Shown here: positions 34,170-42,520 of the stretch, piece after piece | How the letters are laid out: every line of letters begins with the position of its first letter | How positions within the stretch are numbered: position 1 is the first letter of the stretch | NCBI GenBank assembly: GCA_015488335.1 | Contig: WFNZ01000042.1 | Span: 1 to 50,969, forward strand | Length of the DNA stretch: 50,969 nucleotides | From: Thermovibrio sp. | Lineage (GTDB): Bacteria; Aquificota; Aquificia; Desulfurobacteriales; Desulfurobacteriaceae | Direction: 5' to 3' | The notes under the pieces: model-generated | Databases searched by the model: none | Seen by the model: only the letters and a program-made list of their open reading frames with translations | What the model was told of the DNA's origin: nothing | Made by a program: the position numbers and the translations under genes

Positions 34170-37100
34170 TTTTTCTCTCCTTCAGTTCTTCAAGTATTGA
34201 TATAAGGTTATCAAGGTCTTTAACGTCTAAATATAGTTTCCTGTCGGGGGTAAATATCCCGTTTTCCCGCTTTACAAACTCAACCAATTTTTCTGGGGAG
34301 ATAGAAACCTCACTGCCAAATGAGATTATAGCCCTTCCCGACGGAGAAACGCTTATTTCTTTAATGCCCATTTCTTTTGACAGTTTCTTTATTCTCATTA
34401 CTTTAAACATGTTAACTATCGGATCTGGCAAATATCCCCTTATTTCTTTGATCTTTTCCATAAGTTCTTGAGGATTTTCTGATGAAGCTATTTCAGAGTA
34501 GAGCTTCACTTTTTCCTTAGGATCTTCAATAAAGCTTTCCGGTATAAAGGCTTCATAGGGAAGGTTAAGCTTTACATCCTCCTCTTCCCTTTCTTTAACA
34601 ACTTCTTCAAAGAGTTTCATGTAAAGGTCTAAACCTACAGATTCAACAAAGCCGCTCTGTTTTGGTCCTAAAAGGGTTCCAGCTCCCCTTATTTCAAGGT
34701 CTTTCAGCGCCAGCTGGAAGCCTCCACCAAGGGGAGAAAGCTTTTTCATCGCCTCAAGCCGTTTTGCGGCTTCTGGGATGAGCTTTACACCGGGAGTTGT
34801 TAATAGGTAACAGTATCCCTTCTCTATACCCCTTCCAACTCTTCCTTTAAGCTGGTAGAGTTGAGAAAGACCAAACCTTTCTGCTCCGATTACTATGAGT
34901 GTGTTTGCACTGGGAACGTCAAGCCCCGATTCAACTATTGATGTTGAAACCAGAACCTGGATTTTTCCCTCAAAAAAGCTGTGCATAATCTTCTCTATCT
35001 GTGTGGATTTCATCTGACCGTGGACAACTTCAGCTTTTACGCCGGGGAAGAAGCTCTCAACTTTTTCCTTTATGAGCGGGAGCTCCTCTATATCGTTGTG
35101 AACAATGAAGACCTGACCGCCACGGGAGAGTTCCCTCTCAACTGCCGCCTTCAGTATCTGGTCTGAGTACTTTCCAACAACTACCTTTGTTCCTCTTCTA
35201 CCTGCTGGTGGTGTCTCTATGAGTGAGATATCTCTGAAACCTGAAAGGGCAGAGTAGAGTGTTCTTGGAATCGGAGTAGCTGATAGGTAGAGAACGTCTA
35301 TATTAGACTTCAGTTTTGTCAGCTTTTCCTTCGTTTTAACTCCAAACCGATGTTCTTCGTCAATTATTAAAAGCCCCAATTCTTTAAACTCAACGTCGTC
35401 TTGAGTAAGTCTGTGGGTTCCGATTACTATATCAATTTCACCGTTTTTAAGTTTTTCTATTATCTCTTTCTGTTCCTTTTTTGTCTTAAAACGAGAAAGG
35501 AGCTCTATTTTAACTGGGAAGCCGGAAAACCGTTTTTTAAACGTTCTGTAGTGCTGGTCTGCAAGAACAGTTGTTGGAGCTATCAGGGCAACCTGTTTTC
35601 CGGCTGAAACAGCCTTCATAGCTGCTCTCATTGCCACTTCTGTTTTGCCAAACCCCACATCTCCGCAAATGAGTCTGTCCATAGGCTTTTCCGATTCCAT
35701 ATCCCTGTAAACTTCCCTTATAGCCCTCTGCTGATCGGGGGTGAGTCTGTAGGGGAATCTCCTCTCAAAGGCTGAAAGAAGTTGAGGGTCTCCAAATATT
35801 TTCTCCTTCTTTGCCTGTTTTCTCTCTCTGTAGAGCTCTGCAAGTTCCCGGGCAAACTTGACCAGCGATGCCCTGATTTTTTTTTCAAGGTTTTTCCAGG
35901 AAGTTCCACCTAACCTGTCAAGCTTCGGATTTTTACCTCTGTAGCCTGAATACCTATATATTCTGTCTATCTGGGTAAACGGGGCGTAGAGCTTTTCTCC
36001 ACCTGCGTACTCTATCTCTATGAAGTCGTAAGTTTTTCCACCTATTTCTCTGTTTACAATTCCCTGAAAGATTCCTATTCCGTAATCTCTATGGACAACT
36101 AAAGTTCCCGGTTCAAAGGCTGTTACGTCTTCCCTTTTATGTTTTGTTACAGGTATCTCAACGTCCCCTTCAACAGCCCAGGCTATTTTCTTTTCGTCAA
36201 ATCTGAACCCACCAGACGATTTCCCTCTCTCTAATGAGAATTCAACTCCTAAAAGCCTGAAGAGTTTTTCAGCTTCCTCTTTGAATGTTTCACTGGTGTA
36301 TATGAGGGTTACCTTTTTCCCTTGAAGGGTTTTTGCCACCTCTTTCAAGTTCTCTTCCGAAAGTGGTGGAAGGGGAGAAATTGAAAGGTCTATAGCCCCT
36401 TTTACAGGCTTTTCATAGATGAGTAGTTGAGGGGCGGGGAGCTCCTCTTCAATAAACTTCTCAGGCCTTGATGAACCTATCCCTTCTCTTTTTAGGAGTT
36501 CGTAGTTTTCCTTAACCTGTCTTATAAAAGATTCTGCCGATGTTCTTATCTGGTCCGGTTCGACAAATACAGTTTTAAACTCCCCTATGTATTCAGATAG
36601 TGAAACAGTCTCAAGGATTTCCGGCAGAAATTTCTCAGCACCGCTAAGTTCTCCTAAAAGGGCATGTCTTTCAGAGAGATCTTCATCTATTTCGGATAGT
36701 TTTTTCAGCACCTCTTTTGTTGGGGGGAGTTCTAACATGGGGACTAAGGTAAACTCTTCTGCCTCTTCTCCGTTTACCCTGAGGCTCTCAACTTCATCTC
36801 CGAACAGTTCTGCTTCTATCCTCTCGTCTTCGGGAGTTACAACCTCAAGATAGCTTCCCTTTAGTGAAAACTCCCCCCTTTCTGGCTCGCTTTCAACCCT
36901 TCTATATCCTAACTCTGTTAACCTTTCGGGGATACTCTCACTCTCTCTTCCCCTTTTCAGAGTTATAGAGACCTCTATCAGCTTTTCAGGGGCTATTACT
37001 CTCTGAAGAAAGGCCTGGGGAGTTACAACTATACAGTGGACGTTTTCCTCAACCAATTTTAAGAGAGTTTTGAGTCTCCTATACTGGAGAATAGACAGTG

Positions 37101-37344
37101 GTGAAGAGATATCAAGAGGTGGAGTATCCCATCCCGGAAGGTATAGGACTTTAAGTCCTGCTCTTTTAAGGTCTTCGGTTAATCCCTCTCCTAACTGTTC
37201 AGTTGGAACGATTACAACAGCAGGGTGGAGTAGGTTTAAGAGTTCCTTTAAGAGAATTGCCTTTGAACCACCGGGAACTCCTCTTACTTTTGCTTTTCCC
37301 TCTTTCAGCTGAGATGCTATCAGTTTAACGTTTCTTTCAAACAT
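34114..37344 (-). CDS. mfd: Transcription-repair coupling factor
   Basis: 1076-aa translocase that removes stalled RNA polymerase and recruits UvrA. It has the UvrB-like N-terminal region and a CarD-type RNAP-interaction domain (about 405-470, PGTLVVHRDYGIGIFQGI). RecG-like helicase motifs follow: DRLICGDVGFGKTEVAMRAA (Walker A), LLIIDEEHRFG (DEEH), LYLSATPIPRTL and GRVGRG. A C-terminal TRCF domain follows. The final about 20 residues, rich in N/E/D/T, are encoded where the ankyrin gene's start overlaps. Its ATG overlaps the stop of the upstream 82-aa gene by one base (TAATG), so the group is one transcription unit. Confidence 0.97.
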   Translation of the reverse strand: MFERNVKLIASQLKEGKAKVRGVPGGSKAILLKELLNLLHPAVVIVPTEQLGEGLTEDLKRAGLKVLYLPGWDTPPLDISSPLSILQYRRLKTLLKLVEENVHCIVVTPQAFLQRVIAPEKLIEVSITLKRGRESESIPERLTELGYRRVESEPERGEFSLKGSYLEVVTPEDERIEAELFGDEVESLRVNGEEAEEFTLVPMLELPPTKEVLKKLSEIDEDLSERHALLGELSGAEKFLPEILETVSLSEYIGEFKTVFVEPDQIRTSAESFIRQVKENYELLKREGIGSSRPEKFIEEELPAPQLLIYEKPVKGAIDLSISPLPPLSEENLKEVAKTLQGKKVTLIYTSETFKEEAEKLFRLLGVEFSLERGKSSGGFRFDEKKIAWAVEGDVEIPVTKHKREDVTAFEPGTLVVHRDYGIGIFQGIVNREIGGKTYDFIEIEYAGGEKLYAPFTQIDRIYRYSGYRGKNPKLDRLGGTSWKNLEKKIRASLVKFARELAELYRERKQAKKEKIFGDPQLLSAFERRFPYRLTPDQQRAIREVYRDMESEKPMDRLICGDVGFGKTEVAMRAAMKAVSAGKQVALIAPTTVLADQHYRTFKKRFSGFPVKIELLSRFKTKKEQKEIIEKLKNGEIDIVIGTHRLTQDDVEFKELGLLIIDEEHRFGVKTKEKLTKLKSNIDVLYLSATPIPRTLYSALSGFRDISLIETPPAGRRGTKVVVGKYSDQILKAAVERELSRGGQVFIVHNDIEELPLIKEKVESFFPGVKAEVVHGQMKSTQIEKIMHSFFEGKIQVLVSTSIVESGLDVPSANTLIVIGAERFGLSQLYQLKGRVGRGIEKGYCYLLTTPGVKLIPEAAKRLEAMKKLSPLGGGFQLALKDLEIRGAGTLLGPKQSGFVESVGLDLYMKLFEEVVKEREEEDVKLNLPYEAFIPESFIEDPKEKVKLYSEIASSENPQELMEKIKEIRGYLPDPIVNMFKVMRIKKLSKEMGIKEISVSPSGRAIISFGSEVSISPEKLVEFVKRENGIFTPDRKLYLDVKDLDNLISILEELKERKNEENSDTNTDPASNHTNR

Positions 37345-37592
37345 TAACTCTCTTTCATTTCAAGAAGCTTGGCTTCTCTCTGCATCAGTCTGTTGAATAG
37401 CGTATCCCAGAAAATTTCCATTTTTCCACCGGAATGTTCTCTAAAGAAGGCTACAGAGTCCTCTATCTCTCCCTCAAGCCTTTCAAAGAAGTCATCGTTC
37501 AGCAGCCCCTTGTCTATTTTATCCTGGTTATACAAGAAAAAGTCTGCAACTATAGTTCTCGCAAGCCTTTCAACTTTAGACTCTGTTGCCAT
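37344..37592 (-). CDS. Small conserved-looking alpha-helical protein (82 aa)
   Basis: Start ATG 37592 is chosen because GGAGG lies 6 nt upstream and accD ends one base before. The protein is helical and charged: MATESKVERLARTIVADFFLYN, then DFFERLEGEIEDSVAFF and a C-terminal helix RLMQREAKLLEMKES. I do not recognise the family. It is tightly packed between accD and mfd (1-nt overlap with mfd), so it is almost certainly translated, but position says little about function. Confidence 0.7.
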   Translation of the reverse strand: MATESKVERLARTIVADFFLYNQDKIDKGLLNDDFFERLEGEIEDSVAFFREHSGGKMEIFWDTLFNRLMQREAKLLEMKES

Positions 37593-37593
37593 T

Positions 37594-38436
37594 TCATCCT
37601 CCGAAGTGGGATAGAAGCTTTGCAAGGGTACTTTTTAACTCCCTTCTGTCAACGACCATATCTATGAGACCGTGTTCAAGGAGAAACTCGGATCTCTGAA
37701 AGCCCTTGGGTAGCTTTTGTCTTATTGTTTGTTCAATGACCCGGGGGCCGGCGAAACCTATCAGAGCCTTAGGCTCTGCAATGATCACGTCCCCAAGAAA
37801 GGCGAAGCTCGCCGAAACTCCACCCATTGTTGGATGGGTGAGAACAGTTATGAACGGCACCCCCCTTTCCTCAAGGCGTGCAAGGGCTGCCGAGGTTTTA
37901 GCCATCTGCATGAGGGAGATTACCCCTTCCTGCATCCTCGCCCCGCCGGAGGCGGTTATACAGATGAAGGGGATTCCCTCCTCGGCGGCCCTTTCTGCGT
38001 TCCTCGTTACCTTCTCGCCGGCCACCGAGCCCATACTTCCGCCCATAAACCTGAAGTCAAAACAGCTAACCAGGACCTCTCTTCCTTCTATTTTTCCCCT
38101 TGCGTTAATAACGGAGTCCTTAAGGTTTGTCTTCTTCTGAGCTTCCTCTATTCTCTGAGCGTAAGGTTTTCTATCTTTAAACCCTAAAATGTCCCTTGGG
38201 GAGAGCTCCTTGTCAAGCTCCTCGTACTCTCCTCTGTCAAAGAGCATGTAGAGTCTGTCTCTTGCTGGAACGGGAAAGTGGTATCCACACTTTGGGCAGA
38301 CCCAATCGTTACTCTCAAGCTCTCCCTTAAAAAGAAGAGCTTTACACTCGTCACACTTGAGCCACAGTCCGCTGGGAAGCTGCAGCTGACCTTTCTCCCG
38401 TGGAGTTTTTTTCCTCTTGAAGAGCTTTTCTAACAT
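37594..38436 (-). CDS. accD: Acetyl-CoA carboxylase carboxyltransferase subunit beta
   Basis: Transfers carboxyl from carboxybiotin to acetyl-CoA to give malonyl-CoA for fatty-acid synthesis, with AccA. The N-terminal four-cysteine zinc ribbon is visible at C28, C31 (CDECK) and C47, C50 (CPKC). The crotonase-like carboxyltransferase core contains FMGGSMGSVAGEKVTRNAERA, TASGGARMQEG, THPTMGGVSASFA and GFAGPRVIEQT. The 280-aa length is normal. It follows an ArsR-type regulator gene by 3 nt and precedes the 82-aa gene by 1 nt. Confidence 0.96.
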   Translation of the reverse strand: MLEKLFKRKKTPREKGQLQLPSGLWLKCDECKALLFKGELESNDWVCPKCGYHFPVPARDRLYMLFDRGEYEELDKELSPRDILGFKDRKPYAQRIEEAQKKTNLKDSVINARGKIEGREVLVSCFDFRFMGGSMGSVAGEKVTRNAERAAEEGIPFICITASGGARMQEGVISLMQMAKTSAALARLEERGVPFITVLTHPTMGGVSASFAFLGDVIIAEPKALIGFAGPRVIEQTIRQKLPKGFQRSEFLLEHGLIDMVVDRRELKSTLAKLLSHFGG

Positions 38437-38439
38437 TAA

Positions 38440-38757
38440 TTAACCTCTAAAGCAGGCAATTTCCGGGAGCAGGTTGAGGAGCTCCCTGAACGCCTCTGAG
38501 GATATGGTATAGTAAACTTTGTTCCCTTTCCTGCTTTTGGCAACTATCCCCTTATACCTGAGGGTTCTCAGGTGCTGGGATAGGGAAGATTGGGAGATAC
38601 CTAACTCCTGTTCAAGATCTGTAACGCACATAGGTTTGTCTTTCAGTGTGAATAGTATCTTCAACCTTACAGGGGAAGCGAGGGCTTTTAGACACTCTGC
38701 TCCCTCTTCAATCCTTTCGTCGTCAAGCACTATTTTTTCTCTTTCTTTCTTGGCCAT
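38440..38757 (-). CDS. ArsR/SmtB-family transcriptional regulator
   Basis: 105-aa winged-helix protein: AECLKALASPVRLKILFTLKDKPMCVTDLEQELGISQSSLSQHLRTLRYKGIVAKSRKGNKVYYTIS is the ArsR pattern. The metal-site helix has a single cysteine (MCVTDL) instead of the ELCVCDL of arsenic sensors, with another cysteine near the end (IACFRG), so the inducer is open. I chose ATG 38757 because GGGAGGAG lies immediately upstream. It is the first gene of the accD-mfd unit, and a perfect 8-bp dyad (38784-38808) lies 27 nt upstream as a likely autoregulatory operator. Confidence 0.85.
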   Translation of the reverse strand: MAKKEREKIVLDDERIEEGAECLKALASPVRLKILFTLKDKPMCVTDLEQELGISQSSLSQHLRTLRYKGIVAKSRKGNKVYYTISSEAFRELLNLLPEIACFRG

Positions 38758-38783
38758 AGCTCCTCCCAAGAGATGTATTTATC

Positions 38784-38808
38784 TATATTTTACACAATTG
38801 AAAATATA
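38784..38808. promoter_or_regulatory. Perfect 8-bp inverted repeat upstream of the arsR-type gene
   Basis: TATATTTT (38784-38791) and AAAATATA (38801-38808) flank ACACAATTG. The symmetry, AT-rich arms and position 27 nt upstream of the regulator's ATG fit an ArsR-family operator. It lies in the 145-bp region shared with divergent ridA, which also holds a TATACT hexamer at 38865-38870 as a possible -10 of ridA. Confidence 0.45.
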
Positions 38809-38902
38809 AAACAAATAGAATGGAACCTTAAAATTGTTTAGTACTTAATATAGAATTATTGTCCTATACTTTCAAGTTATTTATTAAATTAGGAGGCAGT
38901 AA

Positions 38903-39283
38903 ATGAAAGAGGTGAAGACAGATAGGGCTCCACAACCTGTAGCCCTGTATTCTCAGGGAATTCTGTACGGAAACTTTATATTCACTTCTGGTCAGTTGGG
39001 AATTGACCCTGAAACTGGAAATTTAAGAGAGGGTTTTAGGGAACAGTCTGTTCAAGCTCTGAAAAACCTCGTTTCTGTTGTTGAAGCAGCTGGAGGTAGT
39101 AGGTGTAGTATTGTTAAGGTTAACGTTTTCTTAACGGATATCTCTAAGTTCAAAGAGTTCAACGAGGTTTATGAGGAGTTTTTTAAAAACTGCCCAGTAA
39201 AGCCGTGTAGGTCTGCCGTTGGAGTTAAAGAGCTCCCTTTAGGTGCAGAGGTGGAGGTTGAATGTGTAGCAATAAGGGGATAG
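38903..39283 (+). CDS. ridA: RidA-family reactive imine deaminase
   Basis: Hydrolyses reactive enamine/imine intermediates released by PLP enzymes. The 126-aa sequence carries the YjgF/RidA signature throughout: APQPVALYSQGILYGNFIFTSGQLGIDPETGNL, QALKNLVSVVEAAGGS, VNVFLTD, and the C-terminal motif CRSAVGVKELPLGAEVEVECVA with the catalytic Arg in PCRSAV. AGGAGG precedes the ATG. It overlaps rsmI by 22 nt. Confidence 0.93.
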   Translation: MKEVKTDRAPQPVALYSQGILYGNFIFTSGQLGIDPETGNLREGFREQSVQALKNLVSVVEAAGGSRCSIVKVNVFLTDISKFKEFNEVYEEFFKNCPVKPCRSAVGVKELPLGAEVEVECVAIRG

Positions 39284-40110
39284 GAACCCTTTACGTTGTT
39301 GCAACTCCGATAGGGAATTTGGAAGACTTTACTTTCCGCGCTGTTAAAGTTTTGAGGGATGTTGACCTGATAGCCTGTGAAGATACCAGGAGAACGAAGA
39401 AGCTCCTTTCCCATTTTGGCATAGAGGGAAAGAGGCTCATCTCCTACCACGAGCACAACGAGAGGGAGCAGGCCCAGAAGATTGTTTCTCAACTGAAGAG
39501 AGGTCTTGATGTGGCTCTGGTTTCAGATGCTGGAACTCCCGCCATAAGCGATCCCGGTTATAGGCTGGTTAGTTTGGCCAGGAAGGAAGGGATTCCCGTT
39601 GTCCCTGTTCCTGGTCCCTCTGCAGTGATAGCTGCCCTCTCTGCTTCGGGTTTTCCAACAGACCGGTTTTTCTTTGGAGGTTTTCTCCCGAGGAAAGAGA
39701 AAGCCCTAATTGAGGAACTGAGAAGTGCTTTTTCAAGACCTTTTACCTCCGTTTACTACGAATCTCCCCACAGACTGGAAAGAACACTAAGACTTATTTC
39801 AGAGAACTTTCCGGATAGAGAGATCGGCCTTTACCGAGAGATAACAAAGCTTAACGAAGAGTTTTTGGAGGGAAAGGCAGAAGATGTTTTGGAGGAGCTC
39901 CTTTCTCAGAACAAACTGAAGGGTGAAATAGTTATTCTTATTCCGCCTGGGAAAAATGAGAAATTTAATGTGGAAGATGTGGACGCTCTGTTAAAAGAGC
40001 TCCTTAAAAGAGGACTTTCTGTAAAGGATGCGGCAAAGGAGGCCGCCAGGGCAACAGGCCTCCCAAAGAGGGAGCTCTACAGGAGAGCTCTAAAGTTATC
40101 TGTCAATTGA
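39262..40110 (+). CDS. rsmI: 16S rRNA (cytidine-1402 2'-O)-methyltransferase
   Basis: SAM-dependent methylation of the ribosomal P-site cytidine 1402. The family core is clear: TLYVVATPIGNLEDFTFRAVKVLRDVDLIACEDTR, LISYHEHNE, VALVSDAGTPAISDPGYRLV, VPVPGPSAVIAALSASG and FFFGGFLPRK. A C-terminal helical region suits the family. I keep ATG 39262 because GGAGG lies 4 nt upstream, inside the end of ridA; the 22-nt overlap suggests translational coupling. Its 3' end overlaps convergent speD by 15 nt. Confidence 0.95.
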   Translation: MCSNKGIGTLYVVATPIGNLEDFTFRAVKVLRDVDLIACEDTRRTKKLLSHFGIEGKRLISYHEHNEREQAQKIVSQLKRGLDVALVSDAGTPAISDPGYRLVSLARKEGIPVVPVPGPSAVIAALSASGFPTDRFFFGGFLPRKEKALIEELRSAFSRPFTSVYYESPHRLERTLRLISENFPDREIGLYREITKLNEEFLEGKAEDVLEELLSQNKLKGEIVILIPPGKNEKFNVEDVDALLKELLKRGLSVKDAAKEAARATGLPKRELYRRALKLSVN

Positions 40111-40623
40111 GGGAGTGCATGGAGTAAGATTTCCATCTTTGTACTCGTAGGCCTTTATCTTACAGGGGCCGCCGATGTACCTTTCAACGTCAACGAAGGA
40201 AGCATACTTAACCTTAAACCACTTAACGGTAAACTCAAAGGCAACCATTGGATCAAAATCCTTACAGCTGTAAGCGTCTAAGCTGAAAAATTCCTCCTCG
40301 GGCCACGTATGGATCGTGCAGTGGCTCTCAAGCCAGATAGAGACACCGGAAACACCGCTGTCTTCAGTTGCCCTTCTCTTAAGGACTTCTTCCATAATTT
40401 CAAGGGTTCTACTCTTCACGTTTTCTTCAGAAAGCCTCTTAACAAACTGCTCAAGCTCAGACTGAGCAAAGGGAAACCGGGCAACGATTGGCGGGTAAAC
40501 TAAGGTCATATCTATCTTCCGAGAGAGCTCTTCCATATAGTCGTAAATGGGCTGGATGGTATTTATCCTGGTAATATCTGAAACAATTGCATCCATCATG
40601 ATGTGTCTTCCGACGAACTCCAT
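40096..40623 (-). CDS. speD: S-adenosylmethionine decarboxylase proenzyme (pyruvoyl type)
   Basis: Decarboxylates SAM for spermidine-type polyamine synthesis; it self-cleaves to create a pyruvoyl group. The cleavage and active site are visible: E99-S100-H101 (WLESHCTIHTWPE), H105 and C120 (DAYSC). The spacing S to H (+5) and S to C (+20) equals that of T. maritima SpeD (S63, H68, C83). The chain is 175 aa, about 45 longer than that enzyme, mostly before the cleavage site (KRLSEENVKSRTLEIMEEVL) and at the C-terminus. Branched or long polyamines are common in thermophiles, which fits. It lies downstream of rplI on the same strand. Confidence 0.85.
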   Translation of the reverse strand: MEFVGRHIMMDAIVSDITRINTIQPIYDYMEELSRKIDMTLVYPPIVARFPFAQSELEQFVKRLSEENVKSRTLEIMEEVLKRRATEDSGVSGVSIWLESHCTIHTWPEEEFFSLDAYSCKDFDPMVAFEFTVKWFKVKYASFVDVERYIGGPCKIKAYEYKDGNLTPCTPSIDR

Positions 40624-40643
40624 GGCGGCCTCCAGAAAAAAGG

Positions 40644-41102
40644 TTAACCCTGCTTCTTAAGTGGAACAACGTCAACAGTTATTGTAGCTTCAACGTCTTT
40701 AAAGAGGTGGATCTTAACCTCGTATGTTCCCGTTTCCCTTATCGGTTTTTCAAGGATAATCTGTTTCTTCTCAATGTCTTCAAAGCCTGCCTTGTGGAGG
40801 GCTTTCTCAATCTGGGAAGTTGTAACTGAGCCGAAGAGTTTTCCTTCTTCTCCTGCTTCATGTTCAATTGTAACTCTCGTAGTGTTGAGTTTCTCTGCCA
40901 TCTCTTTGAACTTTTGAAGCTGTCTTTCAGCCTTTTTCTTGAGAGACTTAAGCTCATTTTGGACTTTCCTAACGTTGGACTTTGTTGCAGGGAGCGCTAT
41001 TCCAGATGGTATGAGGTAGTTCCTTGCGTATCCGTCCTTTACTTTAACAATGTCTCCCACCTTTCCAAGGTTCTCCATATCCCTAAGAAGGATTACTTCC
41101 AT
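40644..41102 (-). CDS. rplI: 50S ribosomal protein L9
   Basis: 152-aa L9 with the N-terminal rRNA-binding domain (MEVILLRDMENLGKVGDIVKVKDGYARNYLIPSGIALPAT), the long connecting helix (LKSLKKKAERQLQKFKEMAEK) and the C-terminal domain (GKLFGSVTTSQIEKAL). It ends the rplY-pth-rpsF-ssb-rpsR-DUF2232-rplI run, overlapping the membrane-protein gene by 20 nt. speD follows on the same strand. Confidence 0.97.
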   Translation of the reverse strand: MEVILLRDMENLGKVGDIVKVKDGYARNYLIPSGIALPATKSNVRKVQNELKSLKKKAERQLQKFKEMAEKLNTTRVTIEHEAGEEGKLFGSVTTSQIEKALHKAGFEDIEKKQIILEKPIRETGTYEVKIHLFKDVEATITVDVVPLKKQG

Positions 41103-41886
41103 CTTTCTTACCTCCTTTTAGTTTTCTGAAGTTAAATTTCTGATCAAGCAGGCCTATGAAAAGTGCCGTTAGAAAAAAGATAGGTGGAAAGATAATTATG
41201 GTAAGTCCAGTTATCAACTTCCAAGTTGTTGAGAATTTTTGGAAAAACCACAGGAAAACCGATATACCCTGAACTATTAAAATAGAGATGGAAACTACTA
41301 ACAGATTAACGGCTACTGTTTTAAGCTCTCCGGTACTTGTTAGAGTAGCTATGGCTGAAAGGGTGAATAGGAGAACACTCCAGAAGCCGAACTTTATCTC
41401 TGTAACGGAGGGGAGTTCTCTTACAACCCAGTTTACCGCTCCGTAGGCAAAGGTGGAGTAGATGGTGGAGGATAGGAAGTAGATGGAGTACCTGTAGTTT
41501 GAGAGCTCGGCAAACTCTTTCTTAACCTCGGGTGGAAGCCCCATTAGCGTTTCCTGAAGGGCAGTAAACAGTGTTAGGAGGAGAGCTCCCCCCAAAACGG
41601 CTGCTGAAGGTCCGATCTTTTTAGAAATAAAGAATGTAGGACCTAATAGAAGTATTGATGTTGTATCTATAGCGGCATTCCTGTTGAGAAACAGTATGGT
41701 CAAAATAGCAATTAGTGACGATAAGAGGGTAATGCTGATGCCGTTGTTTGTGTAGCTGTAAATGAAAAGCGCGGGAATAAAGAGAGAAAGCCCCAGCCCA
41801 AAAGGCATAAGGCTGGAGCTCTCCATCATCAGCCCGGAACCGACTGTTATGACAAACAGCGCTACCGAAGGTTTAACGCTCTTCAT
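41083..41886 (-). CDS. DUF2232 (YybS-like) polytopic membrane protein
   Basis: 267 residues with seven to eight predicted membrane helices and a basic C-terminal tail (KFNFRKLKGGKKDGSN). Its position between rpsR and rplI is the usual place of the YybS/DUF2232 family, and motifs such as PFGLGLSLFIPALFIYSY are compatible. DUF2232 proteins have no established function; an S-component-like transporter role has been proposed for related folds. The overlap with rplI (20 nt) and the 5-nt gap from rpsR indicate co-transcription. Confidence 0.72.
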   Translation of the reverse strand: MKSVKPSVALFVITVGSGLMMESSSLMPFGLGLSLFIPALFIYSYTNNGISITLLSSLIAILTILFLNRNAAIDTTSILLLGPTFFISKKIGPSAAVLGGALLLTLFTALQETLMGLPPEVKKEFAELSNYRYSIYFLSSTIYSTFAYGAVNWVVRELPSVTEIKFGFWSVLLFTLSAIATLTSTGELKTVAVNLLVVSISILIVQGISVFLWFFQKFSTTWKLITGLTIIIFPPIFFLTALFIGLLDQKFNFRKLKGGKKDGSNPS

Positions 41887-41891
41887 TCCCC

Positions 41892-42134
41892 TTAGTCCAT
41901 CTTAACAAAAGGTAAAAGAGCCAGGTGTCTTGCTCTCTTAACGGCCCTTGCAAGCTGTCTCTGGTGTTTAGAGCAAACGCCGGAAATCCTCCTTGGGATA
42001 ATTCTTCCCCTTTCAGAGATAAAGGATTTAAGCAGGTCAACGTTTTTATAGTCAATTTTTTCAATCTTCTCTGCACAGAACTTACAGTATTTCTTCCTTC
42101 TTATAAACCTTCTTTGAGGAAGTGGATTAGCCAT
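41892..42134 (-). CDS. rpsR: 30S ribosomal protein S18
   Basis: 80 aa. S18 core: [66 protein letters not shown]. The cysteines C-x2-C...C are present and may bind zinc, as in other thermophile S18 proteins. It lies 11 nt after ssb. Confidence 0.98.
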   Translation of the reverse strand: MANPLPQRRFIRRKKYCKFCAEKIEKIDYKNVDLLKSFISERGRIIPRRISGVCSKHQRQLARAVKRARHLALLPFVKMD

Positions 42135-42145
42135 CTTCTACCTCC

Positions 42146-42520
42146 TTAAAATTCTATATCGTCAATTTCTTCAGGTTCTTCAATTTCCCTTTTTGGATCA
42201 AGGGCAGCTACTCTCTCAGCTCTAACTTCAATCCGACTTCTCCTCTCGCCGGAGTCAGTTTCCCAGGTTGACTGCCTCAGGCTTCCTTCAACTAAGACCC
42301 TTGTTCCCTTGTTGAACCTACTTACAGCCCTGTCGGCAGCCTCACCCCAAACAACTACATCTATGAAGAGTGTATCTTCCTGCCAGTTGCCGTTTCTATC
42401 CCTGTAAGGTCTGTTTACCGCAATTCTGAAGCGGGTGAACGGGGTTCCGCTGTTCGTGTGCTGAAGCTGAGGATCGGCAACTAACCGTCCTATGAGGAAA
42501 ACTTTATTCAGGCTGGCCAT
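42146..42520 (-). CDS. ssb: Single-stranded DNA-binding protein
   Basis: 124-aa OB-fold SSB: MASLNKVFLIGRLVADPQLQHTNSGTPFTRFRIAVNR, DTLFIDVVVWGEAADRAVSRFNKGTRVLVEGSLRQSTWE, and an acidic tail ending EPEEIDDIEF that serves as the partner-binding tip (short linker compared with E. coli). It sits in the standard rpsF-ssb-rpsR order and overlaps the rpsF stop by one base. Confidence 0.97.
   Translation of the reverse strand: MASLNKVFLIGRLVADPQLQHTNSGTPFTRFRIAVNRPYRDRNGNWQEDTLFIDVVVWGEAADRAVSRFNKGTRVLVEGSLRQSTWETDSGERRSRIEVRAERVAALDPKREIEEPEEIDDIEF

Noticed and set aside
37717-38187. Two long + strand frames opposite accD (37706-38187)
   Set aside because: Both lie within accD on the other strand, read as Ser/Arg/Pro-rich low-complexity peptides and lack any recognisable domain.
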